Shown here one piece after another: positions 23,539 to 32,547 of a DNA stretch of 50,619 nucleotides; the stretch's first letter is position 1, and the number at the start of each line of letters is the position of its first letter. The stretch spans positions 1-50,619 of IMG/VR virus record IMGVR_UViG_3300017613_001069. One strand, 5' to 3'. The translations under genes and the position numbers were made by a program. The notes beneath the pieces were generated by a model, which searched no databases, had not been told where the DNA came from, and was given only the letters and a program-made list of their open reading frames with translations. The stretch comes from a virus.

Positions 23539-25302
23539 TTATGCCCAGCCAGCATCAGCCTGGTCCATTTGGTACTGAATCAAAACGCCGAAAACACGCG
23601 CATCAACATCCATAGCAGTTCCGCCACCATCATAATCATAATCCCGAGATAGCTTAAAATGGATCATGTCGTTGAGAGCTGGAGTGCCACTAGCAGTCAA
23701 AGCCGTACTTGAATCTGTGATATGAAGATCGTCATCTGAAATAAGCTGATCTGTAACGGTAGCTTCTGAACCAACGGCAGCATCAAGTGCATCATCATCA
23801 CCGCGCGCCCCTGCTTTCATATAAAATTCTACGTATTCGGCAGGGTTAGCGTCGGCATGTCCGTTCGTCCAATAAATCTTAAATTGCAATGTCCCAAGAT
23901 CCCACGAACCCGGCATTACCAAATCAAACTCAGCGCTTTCATCTGCTGCTGCACCAGCAAACAACATGACATAATGATTCATGTCATTTGTAGCATACTC
24001 ATGAGTTTCGGTATCACAACCAGCCGTTGTGCTTGGAGTCATGTCCTTTGCAGGTACCCAGATCAAGCCGTATCTGTTAGTAGTTTCAAGATATGTCTTG
24101 ATTCGGCTAATTTCACTTTTACGATTTGTTCCATCTGCACCATTATCTACAAGAATTAAATCCCCATCATCCAAGGCTTCGTCAATATCAGATCCACCAT
24201 CAAGATCTATGTCGGTTATATCCCCATCCCAGCCACCGCCAGAATCGACATAGGCTTTTACAGATTGCTGAGTAGGGACTTTAGTGTCAGAATCAGAAAC
24301 TAAGGTATCTTCGTCAATTACCCAGCCAGTATCCATAGTAGCAATAGAATTTACATCTGTAATAGTCAGTAACTTAGTAAGAATCCATGTCCATATGCGA
24401 GAAAACGCACTTTTGTGTTGATTTGTATCAGAAACGTCGTATACCAAAATATGATCACCATCTGCCAAGGCATCCCCAATATCATCCTCATCATCAATGA
24501 TCTCATCCATCTGATCACGAATGGCCTTGGTAGAAGCAAGCGACGTATCAACGCCAGCATCAAAATTGCCAGTTGTAAGAGTAAGGCCATCTTTTAAATC
24601 ATCGTTTGTCGCTGTCCATTGTGGGATGTTGTCTTCTGTAGTGCTACCAGGGCCTGTGACAGAATTGCCCAGATAGTTCTTAATTTGTAAAAGAGTTAGT
24701 TCTTTTGCAACACCGCCTTTTATACTGTATAAAATATCAGCATCAGCTCCCCCAGCAGAAGCGTCCAGTCCAGTTACATGAGCAACTAGTCCAGAATAAA
24801 CTTCGTCTATAACATCCTGCAAAGTTATGTATTTTCCCGTCGAACCTTGAGTCACAAGCATATAATCAGTCGTAGCAATGGCACCAGAACCATCAGCAAG
24901 ATCGGAAATATCAAGGATGTCGCCTTCTATTGCACCACGAACGTATTCAGCAAGAACTGATAGAAGAACTGTCTTCTCAACGCCGCCATCATCTTTTAAG
25001 GCCATTTCATCAGCATCAACAGGCGAAGCTTCTTTTGCCTTCCCCCAGACTGTATCAATGGCGTGCTGTGCTACCAAATCAATATCAACGACATGCAAAC
25101 CAGTATCGGTATTATCAAGAATATAAATTTTGTCATTACCATCAACTACAGCAGGATCTGTTACTGCTTTAATCTGATCAATGACGTAATCCTTGATATT
25201 TGCACCAGTGACGCTTTTTGCAACTAAGCTATCCGACACAGCAAAAAGTTCAGTGCCATCAGCGGAACCTTTCGCAGCGACATCAGATATTTTAACTCCC
25301 AT
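23539..25302 (-). CDS. Repeat-containing tail fibre protein, 587 aa
   Basis: Seven imperfect copies of a 25-30-residue motif of the type LxxxDxxxxKxxxLxxIxxYV can be aligned at about residues 18-42, 58-82, 99-122, 147-170, 190-212, 282-306 and 380-406 (for example YMLVTQGSTGKYITLQDVID). Such repeats are common in the N-terminal, virion-attached part of phage fibres. The C-terminal 180 residues (from about 410) form a beta-sandwich-like domain that could be receptor-binding. The protein is strongly acidic and has no signal peptide. Confidence 0.75.
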   Translation of the reverse strand: MGVKISDVAAKGSADGTELFAVSDSLVAKSVTGANIKDYVIDQIKAVTDPAVVDGNDKIYILDNTDTGLHVVDIDLVAQHAIDTVWGKAKEASPVDADEMALKDDGGVEKTVLLSVLAEYVRGAIEGDILDISDLADGSGAIATTDYMLVTQGSTGKYITLQDVIDEVYSGLVAHVTGLDASAGGADADILYSIKGGVAKELTLLQIKNYLGNSVTGPGSTTEDNIPQWTATNDDLKDGLTLTTGNFDAGVDTSLASTKAIRDQMDEIIDDEDDIGDALADGDHILVYDVSDTNQHKSAFSRIWTWILTKLLTITDVNSIATMDTGWVIDEDTLVSDSDTKVPTQQSVKAYVDSGGGWDGDITDIDLDGGSDIDEALDDGDLILVDNGADGTNRKSEISRIKTYLETTNRYGLIWVPAKDMTPSTTAGCDTETHEYATNDMNHYVMLFAGAAADESAEFDLVMPGSWDLGTLQFKIYWTNGHADANPAEYVEFYMKAGARGDDDALDAAVGSEATVTDQLISDDDLHITDSSTALTASGTPALNDMIHFKLSRDYDYDGGGTAMDVDARVFGVLIQYQMDQADAGWA

Positions 25303-25314
25303 CGTCTACTCCTA

Positions 25315-26919
25315 TCAGTTTCTTATTTTGCCAAGCCGCATTGTAGTTGCAACTACCGACTCATATGCCCATTGTCCCGTTGACGAAAGCAATATCGCGC
25401 ACCATGGGCCACGGACCCTTGGCCTTCTATTAGTATTTGTTCCACCAGTCCAAGAACCAACCGCTTTCACCGCAGCAAGCAGGGTACCTGCCACAATAGC
25501 ATCCATCGCGGCCACAGCCTCGTCTGCCACATCTTCTGCATTTTTACCTGCAAAAACACGCCAGGTCGCTGTACCTGAAAGAGATCCCTGAAGCTCAGTA
25601 AGCATAGCATCTACTGTATCGTTGCCTGCCATACGGAATGGTCCAAGAATAACATGGTTTTCAATGTCCGAACCATCGTCATCTGTAACATCATTATCAT
25701 AATTTCTCAGATAACCATCATCACACCCAAGAATTACCAGGGGGAGCGCATCTTCCGTATAGTGAGTGGCGATAGCATCAGGCTGATGCGTAGTTTGAAG
25801 CAATATCGGCCAGATTGCCTTACTCTCCACATCAAGCCACCAGTGCGTACCGTCACCAGCCGCTGGTTTTAGATATAGATGAAAACCCCTATATATGGCA
25901 TCATAAGCCATTGAGATCGTAATTGTGTCTGGATCTATCTCACGGAGTTGTTCTGGAACCCGTTCTTCACTGAACCGTGTTGGATATGACGAACTCCCGA
26001 TTGGCCATAGATATACCCCATCTTTACTTAGAAAGGCCAGAAGCCCCTCTGGAGACTTTGCCCAGGCGTTTCGAGCCATAATACCTATTGTATCACTTAT
26101 GCTTGTTAGAGCCCCGGTAGAGGGATCTCCTTGCATGACATGAAGGCTTGAGGTGGTTCCAATAACCAGAAATCGATCAAGATGCGGAATTATACCTTTT
26201 ATGACCCCAGATAACCCACCTGCCACGGCAGCCTGACCAGCAATAGCTCGAGCCTGATCAGTCATCTCGTCCGCCAGGCTCCAGTCTGTGGGATCTCCCA
26301 TACGAGAGGCGTACCAAATATGATCTTCACCACCCAGGATGATACGGTCCCGATATGCGGCCACAATGGGCTGGTCAGTGGGTATGGTGCCAGCAGAAGC
26401 TACAATGGTCTCAACAATTCCCGTTAATGGATCATACCTCTTTAATACCGAATCGGCGATATACAACTTGTTCCCATACATCGCCATACTGAATCCTGAT
26501 GCTTCCGTACCAGGAACACTCGAAGATACCGTAGAATCAAAATCAATGGTCTGCCCATCTTCCCAGAAGATTTCAACGCCATCTTCCCAAAGAAGAACAG
26601 AAGTCACGGTAGAAACAGTTCCATCATTCTCAACGATAGAAAGTGTACCATCATCAATAACATATATATGGTTCTGATGTGCTCCTGCAGCATCTATAAA
26701 CCGAGCTGAATATATCCCTGTAATCGTTCCAGAAAACTGGTTAGCATTAAATTTTTCAAGACCAGGCCGTGTTCCTCCACGTTCCCGGTTTTCTACTTGT
26801 CCTTCGCCCCAGATATTATAGGACCAGGGCGTAGTAAAAGGGCGTTGTGTATCCCGGTAACTTAACCGCCGAGATACACCGCCCTTCGGAAATTTTAACG
26901 ATAGAGCCCGTTTTGCCAT
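25315..26919 (-). CDS. Beta-propeller tail protein (tail tubular B / P22 gp10-like)
   Basis: In 534 residues, the N-terminus (FPKGGVSRRLSYRDTQRPF, then GGTRPGLEKF) is typical of podovirus tail-hub proteins. It is followed by repeated beta blades with IYVIDDGTLSIV, LYIADSVLKRYDP, RIILGGEDHIWYASRMGDP, and LVIGTTSSLHVMQGDPS. Family members form the tail nozzle or stabilising ring below the adaptor. It lies near the adaptor and capsid genes, as expected. Confidence 0.75.
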   Translation of the reverse strand: MAKRALSLKFPKGGVSRRLSYRDTQRPFTTPWSYNIWGEGQVENRERGGTRPGLEKFNANQFSGTITGIYSARFIDAAGAHQNHIYVIDDGTLSIVENDGTVSTVTSVLLWEDGVEIFWEDGQTIDFDSTVSSSVPGTEASGFSMAMYGNKLYIADSVLKRYDPLTGIVETIVASAGTIPTDQPIVAAYRDRIILGGEDHIWYASRMGDPTDWSLADEMTDQARAIAGQAAVAGGLSGVIKGIIPHLDRFLVIGTTSSLHVMQGDPSTGALTSISDTIGIMARNAWAKSPEGLLAFLSKDGVYLWPIGSSSYPTRFSEERVPEQLREIDPDTITISMAYDAIYRGFHLYLKPAAGDGTHWWLDVESKAIWPILLQTTHQPDAIATHYTEDALPLVILGCDDGYLRNYDNDVTDDDGSDIENHVILGPFRMAGNDTVDAMLTELQGSLSGTATWRVFAGKNAEDVADEAVAAMDAIVAGTLLAAVKAVGSWTGGTNTNRRPRVRGPWCAILLSSTGQWAYESVVATTMRLGKIRN

Positions 26920-26934
26920 GAGCCAGGCTCCTTA

Positions 26935-27831
26935 TTAAGCACCCCATAACTCAATTACAAATCTACCCGCCGTATAATCTGCATCAGTCGCGCCAACAGC
27001 AACAAGATATAGGTACTCGTTTGCAGCAGGCCACGCAATCAAATAGTCATCTTCCTCGGCAGCCCAAGCGCCATGATTCCATAGTTGTGTCTCTGTTAGA
27101 CCAGCAATGGCATCATCCTCCACTCCCGTACCTTCGGTAGCAGAATAAAGATCAATGTCTGTATCGCCTCCTGCCGGTGTCTCATGACAATGTACCCTAC
27201 CAGCAATAATAGTTCCGTTCACCGCAGCCGTAATTTGACCGATGTAGCAGGGATTTGCTGTACCATCTACGCCAATAATATCACCAGCGCCGGTACTATG
27301 CAGATCAGTAAGGTCTATTAAAATAGTGGTTTTATAAAGTGTGCCAGCTTTCTCTACTGAAATGACGCAAATGGTGCTTCCTCCACCGCTGATGCCCGTC
27401 CCAGGGGTGACAGGAACGAGAATAGCGCCTGCGGAAAGAATAGTACCATCAAGCTGATTCAACTCAGCCGCAGATGCTGTAACCTCAACAGTGGATCCAG
27501 TTGCACCAAGATTCAGCGAAGCTGTATGTACCACATCCTGATGTTTCTCGGCATCTACAATAACAGCTTGTCCGCTGCCTACTGTGCCAGCAGTAACACT
27601 GAGAACAGTCAACGCAGAGAACAAGCTAAAATGACATGAAGTTGAACTTCCTTCATTGATATAGATCCCAGAACTTGTTACGCCATCAGTATGATCGAAA
27701 AGACATCCCATGGCATACCCGGCGGTATCATCTGTTGGTACGGTTGTACCGGCCACATGAAGAAGTCCATCCGGGAATCCGTCTGGCGGAAAAATTCTCA
27801 GAAGATCTGCAATTTGATATAATTGGCTCAA
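26935..27831 (-). CDS. Virion-region paralogue A, two-module protein (298 aa)
   Basis: Module 1 (about 1-75) has the shared pattern AGYAMGCLFDHTDG...YINEGSSTSCHF. An insert of about 70 residues (STVEVTASAAELNQLDGTI) is absent from its neighbour. Module 2 (about 145-298) has DIIGVDGT, IGQITAAVNGTIIAG and TGVEDDAIAGLTETQL and ends VIELWGA. It is the longest of three tandem paralogues. These look like beta-rich capsid-surface or head-fibre components, by position and composition only. Its stop and the upstream gene's ATG are nearly adjacent. Confidence 0.65.
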   Translation of the reverse strand: MSQLYQIADLLRIFPPDGFPDGLLHVAGTTVPTDDTAGYAMGCLFDHTDGVTSSGIYINEGSSTSCHFSLFSALTVLSVTAGTVGSGQAVIVDAEKHQDVVHTASLNLGATGSTVEVTASAAELNQLDGTILSAGAILVPVTPGTGISGGGSTICVISVEKAGTLYKTTILIDLTDLHSTGAGDIIGVDGTANPCYIGQITAAVNGTIIAGRVHCHETPAGGDTDIDLYSATEGTGVEDDAIAGLTETQLWNHGAWAAEEDDYLIAWPAANEYLYLVAVGATDADYTAGRFVIELWGA

Positions 27832-28536
27832 TTATGTACCCCATAGTTCGATCAAAAAGATCCCCGCCGTATAATCTGCATCAGTCGTATCGCCTGCAAC
27901 CAGGTACAAATACTCATCGGCTGCTGGCAGGGCATCCAACATATCTACGTCCTCAGCAGTCCAATCACCGTGATTGATGAGCTTCGTTTCATCTAAACCA
28001 GAAATAGCGTCATCTTCCACTCCTGTCCCCTCAACAGCCGAATAGAGATCAATATCAGGATCTCCAGACGCTGGAGTTTCGAAGCAGGTAATTTTCCCAG
28101 CAATGATAGTACCATTTACCGCAGCCGTAATCTGGCCAATATGACAAGCAAGGGCCGTACCATCAAGGCCAATTATGTCGTCCCCGGCGGTACTACGAAG
28201 ACCTGTTATATCAAGCAGAAAAGTTGTCTTATATGTAGGGCCAGTTCTCTCCACACCAACGTTGCAGACGGTAGCTGGGCCTCCTCCAGTGATACCAGTA
28301 CCAATCGTTACACTAGTAATAGGCGATACTGGTTTAAAGGCACAGGAGGTTGCAGATCCCTCGTTCACATAAAACGCAGTACCACCACCACCATCAATAT
28401 GCTGAAAAATACATCCAACGGCATATCCAGCTACTGCATCTGACGGGACAGTAATGCCACTTACTTGAGCAAGACCTCTTAACGATGCAGTTGGAGGACC
28501 ATCCTCTATAAGATCTAAGATTTGTTCTAACGCCAT
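27832..28536 (-). CDS. Virion-region paralogue B, two-module protein (234 aa)
   Basis: Module 1 (AGYAVGCIFQHIDG, YVNEGSATSCAF) is followed after a short link by module 2, which closely matches paralogue A (DIIGLDGTALACHIGQ, AAVNGTIIAGKITC, GTGVEDDAISGLDETKL, LIELWGT). It ends within one base of the next gene, and paralogue A has an extra insert between the modules. This is a clear tandem duplication. Function is unknown; a virion surface role is inferred. Confidence 0.65.
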   Translation of the reverse strand: MALEQILDLIEDGPPTASLRGLAQVSGITVPSDAVAGYAVGCIFQHIDGGGGTAFYVNEGSATSCAFKPVSPITSVTIGTGITGGGPATVCNVGVERTGPTYKTTFLLDITGLRSTAGDDIIGLDGTALACHIGQITAAVNGTIIAGKITCFETPASGDPDIDLYSAVEGTGVEDDAISGLDETKLINHGDWTAEDVDMLDALPAADEYLYLVAGDTTDADYTAGIFLIELWGT

Positions 28537-28551
28537 CGATTTTCTCCTGCT

Positions 28552-28776
28552 TTATGCAGCCGCAACGGTAATAAGGTTAAAATCACAGGCAGTTACAGTG
28601 CCTTCGTTCACATAAAGGGCAGAACCATCTGTACCATCAGTATGTATAAAAATACATCCTGGTTGATACCCTGCATCTCCATCCGTTGGCAGGGTAGGGC
28701 CGCTTGCAATCAAAAAGCCCGTTACTTCACCTGTCGGGGGACGGATCTTTAAAAGATCACAAATTCTTTCAAGCAT
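28552..28776 (-). CDS. Virion-region paralogue C, single-module protein (74 aa)
   Basis: The whole protein is module 1 alone: AGYQPGCIFIHTDGTDG and YVNEGTVTACDF line up with the first 70 residues of the two genes downstream. It therefore defines the module as an independent unit. It could be the ancestral form or a truncated copy. The ATG follows a GGAG-like site. Confidence 0.65.
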   Translation of the reverse strand: MLERICDLLKIRPPTGEVTGFLIASGPTLPTDGDAGYQPGCIFIHTDGTDGSALYVNEGTVTACDFNLITVAAA

Positions 28777-28800
28777 CGCTATTTCTCCTATATTAGATAA

Positions 28801-29574
28801 CTACCATGTATTTCCGTCATATGTCACTTCTCCCTGCCGAATATCACGTGCATAAGGGAGAGTACTTGAATCAGGACCAGCCATAGGACCAAAATATTGA
28901 GCTCCGCTTTTTCGATCCTGAGCAATTGCAGCAGCCAATTGTCTCATAAAAGCTTCCCAGTGTACGCCGCGTTCATCGTTTGCTCTTTGTTCAGCAACAG
29001 AAAGACAACTTACTGTCACCAGGTCACTATGCTTCATACCACCAAGAGGGTATAGATAAGTATCATCCAAGGCTCCTTGATACGCTTCATACTGATAAGT
29101 GATGGTATATACAGCATCAGGAATCGGCCACCATTCTATCTCTTTACGCTGTCCTTCAGAACCGTCACTTGTCTTATCACGTACTGTAGCAAATAAGGGA
29201 GTTCCTGTTTCATCTGATTCAGAATTCAACCGTCGCATTTGCGGACGACTTACAAGTGTGATCGGAGAAGAATACACGTCAGGCTCATGATGCATTGGTC
29301 CCAATATACGTCCAACTGGATCCGGCAGCGTATTGGTTCCAACATCTGCGGTCGTATCAATAGTTGTCTTTGGCGTAAGAAAAGACCAGGTATATCCAGC
29401 TTCAACATCCTCAACTGCTGGAGGATAATAAAACTGCCTCACGCCAGCCTGTACGTAGCCTTCGATCTCGGCATCCTGATCAGCAGTCCAATCGTCTGAA
29501 CCACCAAAACCAAGATAAAAACCTATAGCGGCCTTCAATTTATCAAAAGTTATAGATAGTGTTGATTCGGCCAT
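28801..29574 (-). CDS. Putative head-tail adaptor protein, 257 aa
   Basis: A helical N-terminus (LSITFDKLKAAIGFYLGFG, WTADQDAEIEGYVQAGVRQFY) leads to a beta-rich part (EIEWWPIPDAVYTITYQYEAY) and a second helical region with SVAEQRANDERGVHWEAFMRQLAAAI. This matches the pattern of podovirus adaptor proteins (gp4/tail tubular A-like) that join portal to nozzle. It lies between the capsid genes and the propeller protein, supporting the call. Sequence alone is not decisive. Confidence 0.6.
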   Translation of the reverse strand: MAESTLSITFDKLKAAIGFYLGFGGSDDWTADQDAEIEGYVQAGVRQFYYPPAVEDVEAGYTWSFLTPKTTIDTTADVGTNTLPDPVGRILGPMHHEPDVYSSPITLVSRPQMRRLNSESDETGTPLFATVRDKTSDGSEGQRKEIEWWPIPDAVYTITYQYEAYQGALDDTYLYPLGGMKHSDLVTVSCLSVAEQRANDERGVHWEAFMRQLAAAIAQDRKSGAQYFGPMAGPDSSTLPYARDIRQGEVTYDGNTW

Positions 29575-29575
29575 T

Positions 29576-29818
29576 TTAGTATTCCTTGTCTACAATTCCC
29601 GCAAGAAAAAGCACCATCACGATGCCTTCAGGAGACAACGGACCAGGATGCAGTTTATCTTTTCGACGTTTGAACGCCTGGTAAGTTGCTATCAAAGAAT
29701 CTGGCAGCCTGCCTTTGTATCCAAGCGCCTCAAATTTTTCTATCGCCATGTCTTCAATACGATCTTCATGGATAGGTAAAGGTTTTTGAACAGGTTCTTT
29801 TTCTTTTTTAGCCGCCAT
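29576..29818 (-). CDS. Hypothetical virion-region protein, 80 aa
   Basis: It has a Lys/Glu/Pro-rich start (AAKKEKEPVQKPLPIHEDR) and a helical body with GRLPDSLIATYQAFKRRKDK and a short hydrophobic stretch near the end (GIVMVLFLAGIVDKEY). The AAAAAGGAG site precedes the ATG. Small proteins at this place can be assembly or joining factors. The upstream GAAA-loop hairpin may govern its expression. Confidence 0.6.
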   Translation of the reverse strand: MAAKKEKEPVQKPLPIHEDRIEDMAIEKFEALGYKGRLPDSLIATYQAFKRRKDKLHPGPLSPEGIVMVLFLAGIVDKEY

Positions 29819-29841
29819 AAAGACAACTCCTTTTTAAGATC

Positions 29842-29872
29842 AGGGCAAGAGCCCTTTCGGGCTCCTATCCCT
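29842..29872 (-). other. GAAA-loop hairpin, possible weak terminator or processing site
   Basis: A six-base-pair GC-rich stem (GAGCCC/GGGCTC) closes a GAAA tetraloop on the - strand, with an outer AGGG/CCCT pairing. Downstream on the - strand there is no U run, whereas on the + strand a T5 tract follows. It separates the decoration and capsid genes from the adaptor group, a usual place for attenuation or RNase processing. Confidence 0.5.
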
Positions 29873-29881
29873 AATTTTTGT

Positions 29882-30946
29882 TTATGCTTGGGTGGCACCG
29901 CCCGTCAAGCCAATTACCGACCAAAGCCCATACCACTGAATGAAAATTGCGTCTCCCGCAACATCAATGCCTGTAGTATCAGCCCAGGCGCTTCCGTCCA
30001 ACTGTAATCCATCGGTAGCAGGATCAATTGTTACATCAGCGTCAGTCAATGCACCTAGCAACCAGAAACCCTTTTTCTCACCCCATCTCGTACCATCAGC
30101 CGGAATAATATCGATAGCACCAGTAAGGGTGATTCCCCCTGGAATGTAAGTGATTCCACCAGTCATATGAGCTTGGTCAGCGTTCCCTCCATCGATGATA
30201 TTAATGTACTCAGCTCCACCAGACTCTTCACCTGTCATCAGGTCAGCCTGACATGTAGGACTAGTGGCATAGATGTAGCCTATACAATCCATAGCACCTG
30301 CTGCTGTTGCAGCATGAGCCGTAGAAGTTAGAACCAAAGTTGTAGCATCTGTTATTGATGCAATAGTATAAGTGCCACCAACAATATATATTGCAGCATC
30401 CTCAGCCACGCCAGCAAGCAGAACCACTTTATATCCAGCCAGAACACCTGTAGTGCTTGCTACAGTTAGCGTTATACCATCAGCCGCGAGTGACCATGCT
30501 GTACCAATCAAATCAGTTTCGAGTATGCCTGCCGCCACTGTTTGCCGTGGTATAGCCGATCCACGACCAGGGAAGCCCTGGCTAACAAAACGACCGGCAC
30601 CCGATCCACCACCAACCTGAAAGGTCAACATGCCGGTGTTAATGACGGTATTTGACCCGAGAGCAATGTTGATTCCTTTACTGCCGGGAACATTAATTTC
30701 GATGAGCTGCCCAGTAGACCGAGCTTTGTAGTCTCGAGCAGCAACACCGGCAAAATCCGTGTTATTGCTCGTACTAGGACGCTCTACACGATTCGCCCTT
30801 GCAGGGGTACGAGTAGCTGCCGTCCCGTAGTCAGTATTGTAGCACACGCCTTCACCTTCAAAGAGAGCATCGGTACCCTCATACCAAACCCATTCTACAA
30901 TGGGATTGGGAGAAGCTTGCGGTGCATTCACGCTATGATCAGTCAT
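29882..30946 (-). CDS. Capsid decoration-like protein, larger paralogue (354 aa)
   Basis: Residues 1-105 share with the upstream gene the order EWVWYxGxDAL, YxxDYGTA, RxNRVE, FAGVxxRDxxAR, GQxIEIxxPGSxG. This recalls DUF2190-like capsid decoration proteins. The remaining 250 residues are Ala/Thr/Gly-rich beta sequence (TLTVASTTGVLAGYKVVLL, TYTIASITDATTLVLTSTAH) and end in FIQWYGLWSVIGL. It lies beside the major capsid gene, supporting a capsid-surface role. Confidence 0.6.
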   Translation of the reverse strand: MTDHSVNAPQASPNPIVEWVWYEGTDALFEGEGVCYNTDYGTAATRTPARANRVERPSTSNNTDFAGVAARDYKARSTGQLIEINVPGSKGINIALGSNTVINTGMLTFQVGGGSGAGRFVSQGFPGRGSAIPRQTVAAGILETDLIGTAWSLAADGITLTVASTTGVLAGYKVVLLAGVAEDAAIYIVGGTYTIASITDATTLVLTSTAHAATAAGAMDCIGYIYATSPTCQADLMTGEESGGAEYINIIDGGNADQAHMTGGITYIPGGITLTGAIDIIPADGTRWGEKKGFWLLGALTDADVTIDPATDGLQLDGSAWADTTGIDVAGDAIFIQWYGLWSVIGLTGGATQA

Positions 30947-30986
30947 AATTTAGTATCCTTTCTTTGACACAAATGAATGTGCCAAT

Positions 30987-31454
30987 TTACGTTCCTAACC
31001 AGTAAAAATCTCCCACATAAAGATTGCACAAACACCTGCCGCCTGCCGTAGCTTGTGTTTGTATAGCAGCAGCTCCTGCCCGCCCAAACCCTGGACCTTC
31101 TTTCCAAGTGCCATCATTAGGATTCGGATTCAAAAAAGAAGCATTAATTACTGTTACGGCATCGGATTTAAGCTGAACAATTACACCGCGAGAACCAGGA
31201 GCAGCAATTTCAATAAATTGTCCCCCAGATCTTGCGTTGTGATCTCTAAGCGATACTCCAGCAAAAAAAAGATTTACAAATGTAGCGCCAGGTTTTTCAA
31301 CTCGATTTACACGCTGAGGATCAGCCTCAGATGCAGTACCATAATCAATGTCATAAAACAGTGCAATCCCCCGAAGGAGAGCATCGCTGCCCCCATACCA
31401 TACCCATTCCTTTATTATCTTGCCTTCTGATAACGGGCTATTCAAACTCTCCAT
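30987..31454 (-). CDS. Capsid decoration-like protein, smaller paralogue (155 aa)
   Basis: It shares the N-terminal domain of the next gene (KEWVWYGGSDAL, YDIDYGTA, RVNRVEKP, FAGVSLRDHNAR, GQFIEIAAPGSRG) and ends in a short Gly/Pro-rich region with CLCNLYVGDFYW. It is encoded directly after the major capsid gene, where small decoration or joining proteins are often found. The pair is a tandem duplication with a gained C-terminal half in the larger copy. Confidence 0.6.
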   Translation of the reverse strand: MESLNSPLSEGKIIKEWVWYGGSDALLRGIALFYDIDYGTASEADPQRVNRVEKPGATFVNLFFAGVSLRDHNARSGGQFIEIAAPGSRGVIVQLKSDAVTVINASFLNPNPNDGTWKEGPGFGRAGAAAIQTQATAGGRCLCNLYVGDFYWLGT

Positions 31455-31475
31455 GTTTTTTTGCCCTTTCTTGGT

Positions 31476-32525
31476 TTACACGGTCGAATCATAAAACACA
31501 CTCTGCCGACGTCTATCGGTACAAACCGCGTTTAAGGTTGCATCAAGATCAACACGGCGAACGAGGTGCTTGCCTGGAACCATATAAGGTGCGCCCATGT
31601 TATTTTCCCAGCCAGCCATAACTCCAACAGCAAGCCACTTCCAATCCAGCATGTAGATCGGGTTTGATGTATCGCTGGTATCAAGATACGGCGCGTAGGT
31701 CAAAGGTGTTCCCTTGAACACGGACTTCCCATCCTTGCTGGCAACATCGTTCCCAAGATTCATGTTCTGATCTTCAAGAATTTCCTCAATAAGTCCAATC
31801 ACCGTATTACCAGTATAGATTCCGTTGCCCATTTTCATGTTAGGCGTTGAATGAGATACAGGAGACCGAAACCGGGTTTGCCGGTGCGCCTGGCGCATCT
31901 TGCGGATCAAATCAGTTTTGCTAATTCCCGCTGCTCCAGCATAAGCTCCGGTAAAATTGCTCCATCGAGAATATGTAGATGCACTAATTCCACCAGGACC
32001 AGAAGTAAATCCTGTTGCGTTTCCGCCGTTAAAGCCTGTAGTTGCATTTTTTACAACCCAGTAAAGAATACCATAAGGCGTTTTCAGATCATCAGAGTCA
32101 GCCGGTTTGCTCCAAAGTATCTCTTCCAGATACTCATAAAATGAAACCATCATCGCAACATATTTGGTCTTGATGAGGTTAACAATAGCTGTTCCGCCAC
32201 GCTGAAATGCCTTCTCACGCAGATCAAACAAGTAGTGCGAGTTGACATGACGTGGCGGCACCTCGCCCTTAACCATCGTATCGTGCAAGCTGGAACCATC
32301 CTGTTCGTATAGTCCTACAGCTCTGGTACTGTGATTGTGGTCCATCTGGACCTCAAATTCCCAGTTTTCACCACCTTCAAAAACTTTCTTGCGGCCTCCC
32401 CACATCTCGCGAGCTGCTACATGGTCCATGATGTCAGTCTGCATGTCCACGAAAGCCCCTCGTCTGATCATCTTGTTTTGTGTAAGAAGTACCGCATCAG
32501 CAATTTCACTGAATGCCAGTCCCAT
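31476..32525 (-). CDS. Major capsid protein (HK97-fold type)
   Basis: The 349-aa sequence has the expected features: an alpha-helical start (SEIADAVLLTQNKMIRRGAF), a charged beta region (ENWEFEVQMDHNHSTRAVG), a long helix with LIKTKYVAMMVSFYEYLEE, and a C-terminal part (YMLDWKWLAVGVMAGWENN) that fits an A-domain core. Genes for a putative scaffold upstream and decoration proteins downstream support the call. No protease gene was seen between scaffold and capsid. Confidence 0.75.
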   Translation of the reverse strand: MGLAFSEIADAVLLTQNKMIRRGAFVDMQTDIMDHVAAREMWGGRKKVFEGGENWEFEVQMDHNHSTRAVGLYEQDGSSLHDTMVKGEVPPRHVNSHYLFDLREKAFQRGGTAIVNLIKTKYVAMMVSFYEYLEEILWSKPADSDDLKTPYGILYWVVKNATTGFNGGNATGFTSGPGGISASTYSRWSNFTGAYAGAAGISKTDLIRKMRQAHRQTRFRSPVSHSTPNMKMGNGIYTGNTVIGLIEEILEDQNMNLGNDVASKDGKSVFKGTPLTYAPYLDTSDTSNPIYMLDWKWLAVGVMAGWENNMGAPYMVPGKHLVRRVDLDATLNAVCTDRRRQSVFYDSTV

Positions 32526-32547
32526 AATTTATCTGCCTTTCTGGAGT

